A stretch of DNA of 64,000 bases from JACDAN01 sp963801855. Lineage in GTDB: Bacteria > Actinomycetota > Thermoleophilia > Gaiellales > Gaiellaceae. The position numbers and the translations under genes were made by a program. The notes under the pieces were generated by a model. It searched no databases and was not told the origin of the DNA. It saw nothing but the letters and a program-made list of their open reading frames with translations. This document shows, piece after piece, positions 18,475 through 27,870 of the stretch (position 1 is its first letter; each line of letters starts with the position of its first letter). The stretch covers positions 868,001 to 932,000 of the forward strand of contig CAWDGK010000002.1 in NCBI GenBank assembly GCA_963801855.1, read 5' to 3'.

Positions 18475-19767
18475 TCCGCCCCGTCGAGCTGATCGGGCGC
18501 AAGCGGGACGGCGAGGAGCTCGGCGACCAGGAGCTCGTCGACCTCGTCCTCGGTTACACGCGTGGCGAGATTCCGGACTACCAGCTCGCCGCCTTCTGCA
18601 TGGCCGTCTATTTCCAGGGGCTCTCGGCCCGCGAGACGTACGCGCTGACGGACGCGATGGTCCAAAGCGGGGAGACGATCGACCTGCAGGCGGAGATCGG
18701 CCGGCCCGTTGCGGACAAGCACTCGACGGGCGGAGTGGGGGACAAGGCCTCGCTCGTCGTCGGGCCCCTCGTCGCCGCCTGTGGGATTCCGTTCGGGAAG
18801 ATGAGCGGCCGCGGGCTCGGTCACACGGGTGGGACGCTCGACAAGCTGGAGTCGATCCCGGGCTTCCGGATCGAGCTCTCGCGGGACGAGTTCGTGCGGC
18901 AGGTGAAGGAGGTCGGGATCGCCGTCATCGGGCAGACGGCGGAGCTCGTGCCCGCGGACAAGCAGCTCTACGGCCTACGGGACGTCACCGCGACGGTGGA
19001 GAACGTCTCGCTGATCGCGGCGAGCATCATGTCCAAGAAGATCGCCGCCGGCGCGAATGCGATCGTCCTGGACGTGAAGGTCGGAAGCGGAGCCTTCATG
19101 AAGACGATCGAGGACGCCAGGGCCCTGGCCGAGGCCATGCTGGAGCTCGGTCGGCGCGCCGACCGCAGCGTCGTCTGCGAGCTGACCGACATGGATCAGC
19201 CTCTGGGCAGGGCCGTGGGCAACGCGGTCGAGATCCGGGAAGCTGCTCGGACTCTGAGAGGCGAAGGGCCGGCGGATCTCACCGAGCTCTCGGTCGAGTC
19301 CGCGGCTCACCTCGTGACGCTGTGCGAAGGCGTGAACCACGCGGATGCCCGCTCGCGCGTCGAGACCGTCCTGAGCGACGGCTCGGCCTTCGAGTCGTAC
19401 GAGCGGTGGGTTCGGGCTCAGGGCGGCGACCCGGACGAGAGCGCCCTTCCGATGTGCGCCCGTGGTCCAGGAGGTGACAGCGGAGACCGACGGCATCGTC
19501 GTCCGCCTCGATGCGCTCGCGATCGGCATGGCTTCCGTCCACCTCGGGGCCGGGCGCGCGGTCAAGGATGCTCCCATCGACCACGCCGTCGGCATCCTCT
19601 GCCGGGCAAAGCGTGGCGACCGCGTCGGCGCAGGCGACGTCCTCGCGGAAGTGCACGCCCGGGACGAGACGTCCGCAGCTGCTGGGGCCCTGGAGGTCGC
19701 TGCAGCGTACGAGCTCGGGGACACGCCTCCCGACGCCAGGGGCGTCATCCTCGAGACGCTCACCTAG
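18471..19767 (+). CDS. deoA: Pyrimidine-nucleoside/thymidine phosphorylase (frame broken near 3' end)
   Basis: Phosphorolysis of thymidine/uridine, feeding (deoxy)ribose 1-phosphate to DeoB. The family signature DKHSTGGVGDKASL lies near residue 80 and SGRGLGHTGGTLDKLE follows. The frame holds to LPM at about 19454, where one base (likely T 19455) is extra; the C-terminal domain then continues as VVQEVTAETDGIVVRLDALA through TAG 19767. Without correction the first frame misreads to 19778. About 432 residues when joined, the normal size. The GTG start overlaps deoB. Confidence 0.93.
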
Positions 19768-19805
19768 GCCGAGCCTGAGCCAGGAGCGCGGCTAGGCTAG
19801 CCGGT

Positions 19806-20654
19806 GTGCCCGAGCTGCCCGAGGTCGAGACGGTCCGAGTCCAGCTCGAGCCCGTTCTCGTCGGCCGGAGGTTCGATCGGGTCGACATCCGCGACCCTCG
19901 CGTAACTCGGCCGCTCGAGCCGCAGGAGGTCGCGGCGGAACTCGAGGGAGAGACCGTGCAGGCCGTCGAGCGGCGCGGCAAGTATCTGGTTGTTCGGTTC
20001 GAGACTGGTCGGGTACTCCTGATTCACCTCCGGATGACGGGAACACTGAGACATACGAGCGACGGAGCGCCCGAGCACGATCCGCATCTGCGCGTCGTTG
20101 TCAATCTAGACGACGGATCGGACGTCACGTATCGCGATGTCAGGAGGTTCGGAACCTGGCTCTTGCTGGAGCCGGGCGAGTCTGTCGGCTACCTCGACCA
20201 ACGGCTCGGCGAGGAGCCGCTCACACGAGCGTTCACACCGTCGAGCCTCGCAGCGCGGCTCCATCGGCGCCGGGCTCCGGTCAAGGCTGCGCTCCTCGAC
20301 CAGCGCGCCGCCGCCGGCATGGGGAACATCTACGCGGACGAGGCACTCTGGCGAGCCAGGATTCACCCGCTTCGCGCGGCGGGCGACCTCGAGCCCGAAG
20401 AGATCAAGAGACTCCACAAGTCGGTGCGGGAAGCCCTGAAGGCCGGAATCGCCCGCCAGGGCACGACGCTCCGCGACTACCGCACCCCCGGCGGCGAGCC
20501 AGGCCGGATGCAGACTGCTCTCCGCGTCTACGGCCGGGAGGGCGAGCCTTGCTACCGGTGCGGCGCCCAGATCGGCAAGACCCGCGCCGGCGGACGGGGA
20601 ACCTGGTACTGCCCGGACTGCCAGCCGCTCGTTCCGAACGGCGCAGGCGACTGA
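19806..20654 (+). CDS. mutM: Formamidopyrimidine-DNA glycosylase
   Basis: Base-excision repair enzyme removing 8-oxoguanine and formamidopyrimidines, with AP-lyase activity. Translation from GTG 19806 gives PELPEVETV: the N-terminal Pro is the nucleophile and the following Glu the acid catalyst. The helix-two-turn-helix segment AGMGNIYADEALWRARIHP is present, as is the C-terminal zinc finger (CYRCG ... WYCPDC). 282 residues, full length. Three bases separate its stop from the next GTG. Confidence 0.96.
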   Translation: MPELPEVETVRVQLEPVLVGRRFDRVDIRDPRVTRPLEPQEVAAELEGETVQAVERRGKYLVVRFETGRVLLIHLRMTGTLRHTSDGAPEHDPHLRVVVNLDDGSDVTYRDVRRFGTWLLLEPGESVGYLDQRLGEEPLTRAFTPSSLAARLHRRRAPVKAALLDQRAAAGMGNIYADEALWRARIHPLRAAGDLEPEEIKRLHKSVREALKAGIARQGTTLRDYRTPGGEPGRMQTALRVYGREGEPCYRCGAQIGKTRAGGRGTWYCPDCQPLVPNGAGD

Positions 20655-20656
20655 CG

Positions 20657-21577
20657 GTGAAGGTCGTCGTGACCGGGGGAGCCGGGTTCATCGGCTCGCA
20701 TGTCGCTGACGCCTTTCTCGGGCGGGGCGACGAGGTGCTCGTCGTGGACGATCTCTCGTCCGGGGTGAACCACACTCCGGAAGGCGCGGTGATCCGCGAG
20801 CTCGACATCGCGCACGGGGACAAGCTCCACGAGGCGTTCGCCGACTTCGGGCCCGACTTCGTGGCCCACCTCGCCGCCCAGGCGAGCGTCACCGTCTCCG
20901 TGAAGGATCCTCAGCGCGACTTCTCGTCCAACGTCCTCGGCACTTTCAGCGTCGTCCGAAGCGCCACGGAACTGGGGGCGAGAGTGGTGTCGACCTCCAC
21001 GGGAGGGGTCATCTACGGCAACGAGGCTCCGATCCCGACGCCCGAGACGTTCATCCCGGCGCCCATGTCCCCCTACGGAGCCTCCAAGCTCGCAGCGGAG
21101 TCCTACACCTCCACGTGGAGCCGCCTCTACGACATCCCGCACGCCACGCTCCGGCCGGCGAACATCTACGGGCCGCGCCAGAGCCCGCACGGGGAGGCAG
21201 GGGCCGTCGCGATCTTCAGCGAGAAGCTGCTGCGTGGCGACCGTCCGATCGTCTTCGGCTTCGGCGAGCCGACCAGGGATTACCTCCACGTGGCCGACCT
21301 CGTGCGCGCGTTCACGCTGCTCGCGGACAATCCCGTGGCGGGCACCTTCAACGTGGGGTGGGGCCGAGAGGTATCGGTCACCGAGTTGCTCGACTCCCTC
21401 CAGCGCGCAGCCGGAACGTCCGTGGAGCCGCAGCTCGAGCCTCTGCGGCCGGGCGAGCACCTCCGGGGAGCCGTCGACTCGAGCGCCGCCGAGCAGGCGT
21501 TCGGATGGCGCCCGGAGGTCGAGCTGGACGACGGCGTCGCCGACACGTTCCGCTGGTACGCCGCCACGCACGGCTGA
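20657..21577 (+). CDS. NAD-dependent sugar-nucleotide epimerase (UDP-glucose 4-epimerase type)
   Basis: Extended short-chain dehydrogenase of 306 residues. The NAD-binding motif VVVTGGAGFIGSHVADAF is at the N-terminus, STSTGG supplies the catalytic Ser, and SPYGASKLAAES the YxxxK pair. ARPxNIYGP-type substrate motif appears as RPANIYGPRQSP. The GalE/GalE-like group interconverts UDP-hexoses; exact sugar is not clear. It precedes an O-antigen-ligase-like gene, so a role in surface glycan precursor supply is plausible. Confidence 0.88.
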   Translation: MKVVVTGGAGFIGSHVADAFLGRGDEVLVVDDLSSGVNHTPEGAVIRELDIAHGDKLHEAFADFGPDFVAHLAAQASVTVSVKDPQRDFSSNVLGTFSVVRSATELGARVVSTSTGGVIYGNEAPIPTPETFIPAPMSPYGASKLAAESYTSTWSRLYDIPHATLRPANIYGPRQSPHGEAGAVAIFSEKLLRGDRPIVFGFGEPTRDYLHVADLVRAFTLLADNPVAGTFNVGWGREVSVTELLDSLQRAAGTSVEPQLEPLRPGEHLRGAVDSSAAEQAFGWRPEVELDDGVADTFRWYAATHG

Positions 21578-21650
21578 GCGGACAGGCGTCGACAGGAGGC
21601 CGCTGTACCCTCTGGCGCAGGTGCGCGCGGAGCCCGGTTCTGAGCCCTCA

Positions 21651-23570
21651 ATGGTTGATGCGGCAGCGCCCGCGGCGCGTTCGCGCGCGTTCGTGCCGGA
21701 TCGGGGGCATGTCGCAGTCGGCATCGGCGCCGCGTTGGGCGTCGGCGCCCTCGCGGCCGCGGACGGCGGATATTTCGCGCCGGCGTGGGGCTGGACGGCG
21801 CTCGTGGGCCTCTGGCTCGTCGTAGCCTGGCTCTTTCTCGGGCGTGCAGCTCTCCACGGTGGCCGTCTCGCGGCGATCTTCGCCGGCGCGGTCGTCGGGC
21901 TAGCCGCCTGGACGTGGCTCTCGCTCGCCTGGACGGGAAACACGGTTCAAACGGTTCTCGAAGGCTTTCGGATGCTCGCGTATGCCGCAGTCGCGGCCGC
22001 CCTCGTCCTCGTGGTCAGGCGCGACGCTGCTCCTGCGTTGATCCGAGGAGTCCTGGCCGCAATTGCCTTGATCTCGCTCTACGGCCTCGGGACGCGCGTC
22101 TTTCCGGACAGGATCGGCACGTACGACCCGGTCTCGACCTACCGGCTTTCGGAGCCCATCGGGTATTGGAACGGCCTTGGGATCTTCGTCGCCATCGGGC
22201 TCCTGCTCGCACTCGGCGCCGTGGCGCGCGAGCGAAGCACCGCCACCAGAGCGCTCGCCGCCGGCGTGTTCGTCCTGCTCGTCCCGGCGCTCTACTTCAC
22301 GTTCAGCCGTGGAGCGTGGATCGCTCTTGCCGCAGGGCTTGCCGCAGCGATCGCCCTCGACCCTCGCCGACTCCAGCTCGTCCTTGCGTTCGTCGTCGTC
22401 GGGGTCCCCGGGCTCGCCGCGGCCTGGATCGGCTCCAGCTCCGAAGCGCTGACCCGGCAGGACTCTTCGATCAGCGCGGCCGCCGACCAGGGTCAGGAGG
22501 TCGCACTCTTCGCGGTGATCCTGGCGCTCGTCGCCGCCGCGGCGGTCGTCGGGCTCGCGGCGGCCGAGAGACGGGTGGTTCCCAGCCGGCAGCTGCGCCG
22601 CGGATTCGCCGCGGTGCTCCTCGTCCTGATCCTTGGAGCGGCGACAGCCGGCGTCGTCCGGCTCGGGGGGCCCGTCGACATGTTCGATCGCGCGTACGAC
22701 GCCTTCAAGACGCCTCCACCGAACCCCGAAGACCTCGACGATCGCCTGTTCACGTTCAGCGGGAGCTATCGCCCGGAGCTCTGGGAGGAGTCGTGGAACC
22801 AGTTCGCCGACCGCCCGGTCCTCGGCGGCGGGGCAGGGACCTACGAGCAACACTGGCTGAGCGACCGGCCGATCCCGCACAAAGTGCGCGACGGGCACAA
22901 CCTCTACCTCGAGACCCTCGGGGAGCTAGGCCCGCTCGGCCTCGCTCTGCTCGTCCTTGCGCTCGGTGCCCCGCTGGTCGCCGCCCTCCGCGCGCGGCGC
23001 GAACCGCTCGCCATCGGCGTGCTGGGCGCCTACGTCGCCTATCTGGTGCATGCCGGGGTCGACTGGGACTGGGAGCTGCCGGCTGTCACGGTCGCCGCAT
23101 TGGCCTGCGGCACGGCGCTCCTCGCCCTCAGAGGCGCCCCGGACGGCGACGTCATGCTCGGCCTGCGCGCGAGAGTCGTCCTCGGAGCCATCGCTACGGT
23201 CCTCGCGGCGGCGGCGTTCGTCGGGCTCATCGGCTCGAGCGCGCTCTCCGCGAGCGAGAACGCGGCCGCCGCCGCGAGCCCTGACTGGGAGAAAGCGGAG
23301 GACGAAGCGCGGAAGGCGGAGCGTTGGGCGCCCTGGTCGTCCGAGCCGTGGCAGCGCCTCGGCGAAGCGCAGGTAGGCCGTGGGGACAACGTGGCCGCCA
23401 GGGAGAGCTTCCGGAAGGCGATCGACAAGGAGCCCGCGGACTGGCTCCTCTGGCTGCGGCTCGCCGAGGCGAGCACGGGCTCCGACCGGAGAGCTGCGCT
23501 CGAGGAGGCGGGGCGCCTGAATCCTCTCAGCCCCGAGGTCATGGATCTCCGGCGCGAGGACGACGAATAG
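21651..23570 (+). CDS. O-antigen ligase/polymerase-like membrane protein with C-terminal TPR-like helices
   Basis: 639 residues from ATG 21651. About a dozen hydrophobic helices span residues 20-400 and again 420-520. A Wzy_C-type region includes YFTFSRGAWIALAAGLAAAI, with the Arg typical of O-antigen ligases, and a large extracytoplasmic loop near GGGAGTYEQHWL. The C-terminal ~100 residues form helical repeats (EKAEDEARKAERWAPWSSEP), like TPRs. Wzy/WaaL proteins join lipid-linked glycans. A GTG at 21621 would add ten residues. Follows the epimerase gene with a 73-base gap; the sigma factor begins three bases after its stop. Confidence 0.82.
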   Translation: MVDAAAPAARSRAFVPDRGHVAVGIGAALGVGALAAADGGYFAPAWGWTALVGLWLVVAWLFLGRAALHGGRLAAIFAGAVVGLAAWTWLSLAWTGNTVQTVLEGFRMLAYAAVAAALVLVVRRDAAPALIRGVLAAIALISLYGLGTRVFPDRIGTYDPVSTYRLSEPIGYWNGLGIFVAIGLLLALGAVARERSTATRALAAGVFVLLVPALYFTFSRGAWIALAAGLAAAIALDPRRLQLVLAFVVVGVPGLAAAWIGSSSEALTRQDSSISAAADQGQEVALFAVILALVAAAAVVGLAAAERRVVPSRQLRRGFAAVLLVLILGAATAGVVRLGGPVDMFDRAYDAFKTPPPNPEDLDDRLFTFSGSYRPELWEESWNQFADRPVLGGGAGTYEQHWLSDRPIPHKVRDGHNLYLETLGELGPLGLALLVLALGAPLVAALRARREPLAIGVLGAYVAYLVHAGVDWDWELPAVTVAALACGTALLALRGAPDGDVMLGLRARVVLGAIATVLAAAAFVGLIGSSALSASENAAAAASPDWEKAEDEARKAERWAPWSSEPWQRLGEAQVGRGDNVAARESFRKAIDKEPADWLLWLRLAEASTGSDRRAALEEAGRLNPLSPEVMDLRREDDE

Positions 23571-23573
23571 AGC

Positions 23574-24086
23574 ATGTTCCGCCGTGACCCGCTCGCCGAC
23601 CCCGAACCGCTGATCAAGCGCGTGTACGCGTACGCCGCCTACCGGGTCGGAGACGGGCCCGATGCCGAGGACATCACGAGCGAGACCTTCGAGCGGGCGC
23701 TCCGCTACAAGAAGAGCTACGACCCCCGAAAGGGCGAGCCCGTCGCCTGGCTGCTCGGAATCGCGAAGCGCTGCATCGACGGAAACTGGTCGAACACGGA
23801 GTTCGCCACCGAGGACGTCGACGCAGTCGACACGGCGGATCTCGAGGAGGACACGATCAGGAGGCTGACCATGTCACGCGCCGTCGCGACGCTGGACGAG
23901 CGCGATCGAGAGCTCATCGGTCTTCGCTATGGCGCCGACCTCACCGCCAGGCAGATCGCAGAGGTTCTCGGAGTGCGAACGAACGCCGTCGAGGTCGCTC
24001 TCCACCGCGCGCTCGGCCGCCTACGCGGGGTCTTGGGCGTGGAGGAGGATTCTGAGCCTGTAAGGAAACGCGGTGCCTCCCGGTAG
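23574..24086 (+). CDS. ECF-type RNA polymerase sigma factor
   Basis: 170 residues with sigma region 2 (YAYAAYRVGDGPDAEDITSE) and region 4 (DLTARQIAEVLGVRTNAVEV helix-turn-helix), the minimal ECF layout. The region 2 segment WLLGIAKRCIDGNW is also typical. Start ATG 23574 follows the previous stop by three bases, so it is probably co-transcribed with the surface-glycan gene. The next gene encodes a one-helix membrane protein, the usual place for an anti-sigma factor. Confidence 0.92.
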   Translation: MFRRDPLADPEPLIKRVYAYAAYRVGDGPDAEDITSETFERALRYKKSYDPRKGEPVAWLLGIAKRCIDGNWSNTEFATEDVDAVDTADLEEDTIRRLTMSRAVATLDERDRELIGLRYGADLTARQIAEVLGVRTNAVEVALHRALGRLRGVLGVEEDSEPVRKRGASR

Positions 24087-24129
24087 TAGTGGGTGCAAGT
24101 CAAAGAAACGACACCAGGGGGTTCACGGA

Positions 24130-24537
24130 ATGCGTTATTGGCGGAAGCGGCACGAGGGTCTTGATCTCGAAGCCGAACTGCGGGCCGGCCGCTCCGAGCC
24201 TGCGCCCGAATTGATCAATCGCATCGAGGCGCGTGTCAGGAATCACGGCCGCACCAAGGTTGGCTCGCTTCGCGTCGCCTTCGTCGGTGCTCTGACCGGC
24301 GTCATGCTGCTCGCGCTCGCCTCGGTGGGCGGCGTCGGCTACGCCTCGTCTGCGGCAAAGGACGCGGCTGTCAGCGTGAAGCGCGTCGTCGCTCCGAAGG
24401 ACGTCATCACCGTGCTCAAGCGGAGCCCGGCGATCGACCAGTACGTCAAGCCGAAGACGAAGAAGAAGGCCAAGAAGAAGGGCACGGGCGCCAAGGGTCG
24501 CGTTCGGGCCAGGACCAGGCCGCCCTTCACGGGCTAG
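24130..24537 (+). CDS. Single-pass membrane protein, candidate anti-sigma partner
   Basis: 135 residues from ATG 24130: a charged N-terminal cytoplasmic part (RYWRKRHEGLDLEAELRAGR), one membrane helix (FVGALTGVMLLALASVGGVG), and an outer tail ending in a very basic Lys/Arg region (KKKAKKKGTGAKGRVRARTR). It lacks a recognisable zinc-binding anti-sigma domain (no HxxxCxxC), so the anti-sigma role rests only on position 44 bases after an ECF sigma gene. A strong terminator follows 25 bases downstream. Confidence 0.7.
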   Translation: MRYWRKRHEGLDLEAELRAGRSEPAPELINRIEARVRNHGRTKVGSLRVAFVGALTGVMLLALASVGGVGYASSAAKDAAVSVKRVVAPKDVITVLKRSPAIDQYVKPKTKKKAKKKGTGAKGRVRARTRPPFTG

Positions 24538-24562
24538 CCCGTAGCAAGAACCGAGGAACAAG

Positions 24563-24593
24563 GAGAGGGCGGCCGGAGGGTCGCCCTCTCTTT
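24563..24593 (+). terminator. Rho-independent terminator
   Basis: A perfect 9-bp stem GAGAGGGCG (24563-24571) pairs with CGCCCTCTC (24582-24590) around a 10-base loop, followed by TTT. It lies 25 bases after the candidate anti-sigma gene and before the L,D-transpeptidase genes, marking the end of the epimerase-ligase-sigma transcription unit. Confidence 0.85.
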
Positions 24594-24614
24594 GCTAGAA
24601 GAGGCAGGGGTCGA

Positions 24615-25652
24615 ATGAAGGCAACGAGGAACCGAGCACCATGGGCGCTCCTTCCCGCGCTGTGCGTGGGTCTCGGCCTGCTCGCCGCGCCGGCCTCAGG
24701 GGGTCAGACGGCAACGATTCTCTGGCAGGGACGCACGCCCGACGACGGCTCCGCCTTCGTCGCGGGCCTGGGACGCGAGCTCCGGATCGAGCTCGAGGCC
24801 GCCGGGTCGCTCGGGTCGTCGGTGCAGATCCGGATGGAGAGGCTGCCGCGCGGCGCGAAGCTCGTCTCGTCGGGGGACTCCCCGGCCAGAGCCGTCTTCC
24901 GCTGGACACCGACGGCCCAGCAGCTGGGGGACTCGACACTCGTCTTTTGGGCGGCCGAAGGGGCTTCCTCGACTCCTCCGCTCGAGATTCACGTTCACGT
25001 CGGGCGGAGGGCGACCCGCTCGTTCCGCCTCTCGACGACCGACGGGCTGTCGCAGAACGCCGTCTTGCGTCGCTCGGTCGATGCCTACTCGCGACCGAGC
25101 GAAGACTCGCGCGTCGTGACGAGGTTGAAGGCGCTGACGCCGGAGCACGTCCCGCACGTCCTGTACCTCACGAGCGGACGCATCGACGCTCAGGGGAAGT
25201 ACTGGGTGCGGGTGCCGCTTCCGCGTCTCCCGAACGGGTCGATGGGCTGGGTCGAGCGGGACGCGCTCGAGGAGTTCGCAACCGTCGACACCCATCTCGT
25301 GATCAACCGTGCCCGGTTGAAGGCGACGCTCTTCAAGCGCGGCCGTCCGATCTTCAGCGCGATCATCGGCGTGGGAGAGACCCGCTGGCCGACTCCGGCC
25401 GGGCGTTTCTACATTCGTGAGCGCCTGACCGGGTTCACGGACCCGATCTACGGCAGCCTCGCCTTCGGGACGAACGGCCGGTCCCCAATCCTCACCGACT
25501 GGCCCGGCGGCGGCTTCATCGGAATCCACGGAACCAACCAGCCCCAGATCCTTCCCGGGCGGGTCTCCCACGGTTGCGTCAGGCTGAGAAATGCGGCAAT
25601 TCGGCGTCTCGACCGGCTGATGCGGGTCGGAACTCCGGTGACTATCAAGTGA
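24615..25652 (+). CDS. Secreted L,D-transpeptidase (YkuD domain), copy 1
   Basis: Cross-links peptidoglycan (3-3 bonds) or anchors proteins to it, outside the membrane. 345 residues: signal peptide (APWALLPALCVGLGLLAAPA), an Ig-like/SH3-like middle part, then the YkuD catalytic domain from about residue 230 with GFIGIHGTNQP and the SHGCVRLRN active-site motif (His, Gly, Cys) near residue 320. ATG 24615 has GAGGCAGGGG upstream. A close paralogue follows eight bases later. Confidence 0.93.
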   Translation: MKATRNRAPWALLPALCVGLGLLAAPASGGQTATILWQGRTPDDGSAFVAGLGRELRIELEAAGSLGSSVQIRMERLPRGAKLVSSGDSPARAVFRWTPTAQQLGDSTLVFWAAEGASSTPPLEIHVHVGRRATRSFRLSTTDGLSQNAVLRRSVDAYSRPSEDSRVVTRLKALTPEHVPHVLYLTSGRIDAQGKYWVRVPLPRLPNGSMGWVERDALEEFATVDTHLVINRARLKATLFKRGRPIFSAIIGVGETRWPTPAGRFYIRERLTGFTDPIYGSLAFGTNGRSPILTDWPGGGFIGIHGTNQPQILPGRVSHGCVRLRNAAIRRLDRLMRVGTPVTIK

Positions 25653-25716
25653 GAGTCACGTGACCAGGGCTCGCGCTCTGCAATCGACCAATTCTTTGTC
25701 TACAGTTCCGCGCTTC

Positions 25717-26826
25717 ATGCGGCCCTTCCGACTCCTGCTCGCCTGCATGGCGGCATCGTGTCTCGCGCTGCCGGCGTTCGCCGTTGCCGGCGTGTGGACC
25801 GCTGCCGGACCGGCGGCGGTCTCGGGCGTGACGTGGCAGGCGCCGACCCCGGCCGACGGGACACGGTTTCAGGCCACGGCCGGCTACCAGGTGAGCTTCG
25901 GTCTCGGGGCGATCGGGCCAGGGCTTCCGACCGCGACAGTGGCGATTCGGGGAGCCGGATTTCCCGCAGGGGCCGCTTTCCAGCCGCGCGACGGGAATCC
26001 GGCGACCGCAACCTTCAACTGGATGGCTCCGGCCGGAGCCGTGGGGCAGACCTTCAACCTCACGTTCACCGCGCAGTCGAGCGTGCCCGGGGTCGCCCCG
26101 GCCACGCGACGCTTCTCGATCGCCGTCGTCAGGGCGCCGAGCCCGCCTCCGCCGCCACCGAAGCCCAGGCCGAAGCCGAAGCCGCCCAAGCGCGACACGT
26201 TCGTCCTCAGTGGGCCGAACCACATGTACCGCTACGCGTTCGTCCTGCGTCAGGGTGTGGCGCGCCGCGCCCCCCGCGTGACCGCCGGCGTCGTCGCCAA
26301 GCTCGGCCGCTGGACGCCGGAGGGCACCACCAATCTCGTCCTCGCGCTCGACGGGCGCAGGACGAAGCGCGGCGTCTGGATCCGGGTGCGCCTGGCGACC
26401 CTCCCGAACGGCCGCACCGGCTGGGTCAAGCGCAAGGTCTTGAGCGACTGGAAGGAAGTGAGAACCCGGCTGGTCGTGGATCAACGACGTTTCACCGCGA
26501 CGCTCCTCCGGCGCGGAAAGGTGATCTTCAGGGCCCCGGTCGGGGTCGGCGAGTCGCGTTGGCCGACGCCTCGCGGCGAGTTCTTCATCCGCAACCAGCT
26601 CTACGGCTTCGGAAACCCTGTCTACGGGCCGATCGCATTCGGTACGAGCGCCCGCTCGGCCGTGCTGACGGACTGGCCGGGCGGCGGCTTCATCGGCATC
26701 CACGGGACGAACCAGCCGGGCATCCTGCCGGGCCGGGTCTCGCACGGCTGCATCCGCATGAGGAACGGCGACATCCTCCGGCTCGCGAGGATGATGCCCG
26801 TGGGCACCCCGCTCACGATTCAGTAG
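25717..26826 (+). CDS. Secreted L,D-transpeptidase (YkuD domain), copy 2
   Basis: 369 residues; signal peptide (MRPFRLLLACMAASCLALPA) at ATG 25717, a cadherin/Ig-like domain, a proline-lysine linker (PPPPPPKPRPKPKPPKRD) near residue 150, and a YkuD domain with GFIGIHGTNQP and SHGCIRMRN. It shares the catalytic domain and the N-terminal PADGT/PDDGS pattern with the preceding gene, so the pair arose by tandem duplication. An in-frame upstream start at 25660 would add 19 residues ahead of the signal peptide and is less likely. It converges on a minus-strand glutaredoxin with no spacer. Confidence 0.92.
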   Translation: MRPFRLLLACMAASCLALPAFAVAGVWTAAGPAAVSGVTWQAPTPADGTRFQATAGYQVSFGLGAIGPGLPTATVAIRGAGFPAGAAFQPRDGNPATATFNWMAPAGAVGQTFNLTFTAQSSVPGVAPATRRFSIAVVRAPSPPPPPPKPRPKPKPPKRDTFVLSGPNHMYRYAFVLRQGVARRAPRVTAGVVAKLGRWTPEGTTNLVLALDGRRTKRGVWIRVRLATLPNGRTGWVKRKVLSDWKEVRTRLVVDQRRFTATLLRRGKVIFRAPVGVGESRWPTPRGEFFIRNQLYGFGNPVYGPIAFGTSARSAVLTDWPGGGFIGIHGTNQPGILPGRVSHGCIRMRNGDILRLARMMPVGTPLTIQ

Positions 26827-27084
26827 CTACGCCGCGGAGCGCAGCTCGTCCAGGCCACCCGCCTGGTCGAGGCGCCAGAGCTCGACATAGCCGCCGATCG
26901 GCTCGTCGTCGATCAGGATCTGGGGGACCGTCCAGCCGCCGGTCCTGTCGTAGACGGTCTGGCGGAAGGCGGGGTCGTCGTCCAGCAGCAGCTCCTCGAA
27001 CTCGATGCCGCGGCTCTCGAGCAGCGCCTTGGCGCGAACGCAGTACCCGCACCACCGCGTCGAGTACATCTGAATCCTCGCCAT
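26827..27084 (-). CDS. Glutaredoxin-family protein
   Basis: 85 residues with thioredoxin fold and active-site Cys pair in RWCGYCVRAKALLESRGI (CxYC, residues 10-13), cis-Pro motif WTVPQILIDDEPIGG, typical of class I monodomain glutaredoxins (or mycoredoxin, which has a CGYC site in actinobacteria). In actinobacteria this CGYC type generally works with mycothiol. ATG at 27084 is 43 bases from the divergent recO start. Confidence 0.92.
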   Translation of the reverse strand: MARIQMYSTRWCGYCVRAKALLESRGIEFEELLLDDDPAFRQTVYDRTGGWTVPQILIDDEPIGGYVELWRLDQAGGLDELRSAA

Positions 27085-27126
27085 CGCCCGAGTTTTCCCG
27101 ACTGACGCCGCTTCTACACTTGGGAC

Positions 27127-27870
27127 GTGGCCGGCCGGGCGTACAAGACTGAAGCCGTGGTGCTGCGCTCGCTCCGTTTCGGCGAAGCCGACCGAGTGCT
27201 CCATCTCTACACGCTCGACCGCGGGCGGATCGGCGCGGTCGCGAAGGGAATCCGCCGCACGAAGTCCCGCTTCGGGGGCCGACTGGAGCCGTTCAGCCAC
27301 GTGGAGCTCGTCCTGCATGAAGGCAAAGGAGAGCTCCAGACGATCACCGGCGTGCAGCTCATCCGCCCCCATAGCGCCGCCCGTGAAGGTCACTACCGTC
27401 TCTCCGTGGGCTTCGTCGCGCTCGAGGCGATGCTGCGGCTCTTCCCGGAGCAGGAGGCGAACGAGCGGGCATTCGGCGCGCTCACGCGCTTCCTCGACTT
27501 GCTGGACGAGACGGAGGCGAGGCCCGACGCGCGTCCGGCCCTCGACCCGCTCGTCCTCTCCTTTCAGCTCAAGCTCCTCTGGCTCTCGGGGTACCTGCCG
27601 CATCTGACGAGCTGTGCGGAGTGCGGCGTCGAGAAGGGCCTCTACGGGTACTCGCCCCGGGCCGGCGGCGCCGTCTGCGGAAACTGCCGTGCCGACGCGA
27701 TACCGCTCTCCTCCGCGGGTCTGGACGGGATCGAGGGGCTCCTGCGGCTTCCGCTCGCCGACGCCGGCTCGGTCGGCCTGAACGCCCGAGCGGCCCGGGA
27801 CGCACTCGCCGTCATCTCCTCGTCGTACGAGTTCCACGGCGGCTTCAGGCTGAAGACGCTCTCGGCGTGA
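27127..27870 (+). CDS. recO: DNA repair protein RecO
   Basis: Loads RecA onto SSB-coated DNA in the RecFOR pathway. 247 residues: N-terminal OB fold (YKTEAVVLRSLRFGEADRVL, the conserved opening), helical core, and a C-terminal zinc site with CAECG and CGNC cysteines near residues 160-190. GTG 27127; the stop overlaps the GNAT start (GTGA). Confidence 0.95.
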   Translation: MAGRAYKTEAVVLRSLRFGEADRVLHLYTLDRGRIGAVAKGIRRTKSRFGGRLEPFSHVELVLHEGKGELQTITGVQLIRPHSAAREGHYRLSVGFVALEAMLRLFPEQEANERAFGALTRFLDLLDETEARPDARPALDPLVLSFQLKLLWLSGYLPHLTSCAECGVEKGLYGYSPRAGGAVCGNCRADAIPLSSAGLDGIEGLLRLPLADAGSVGLNARAARDALAVISSSYEFHGGFRLKTLSA

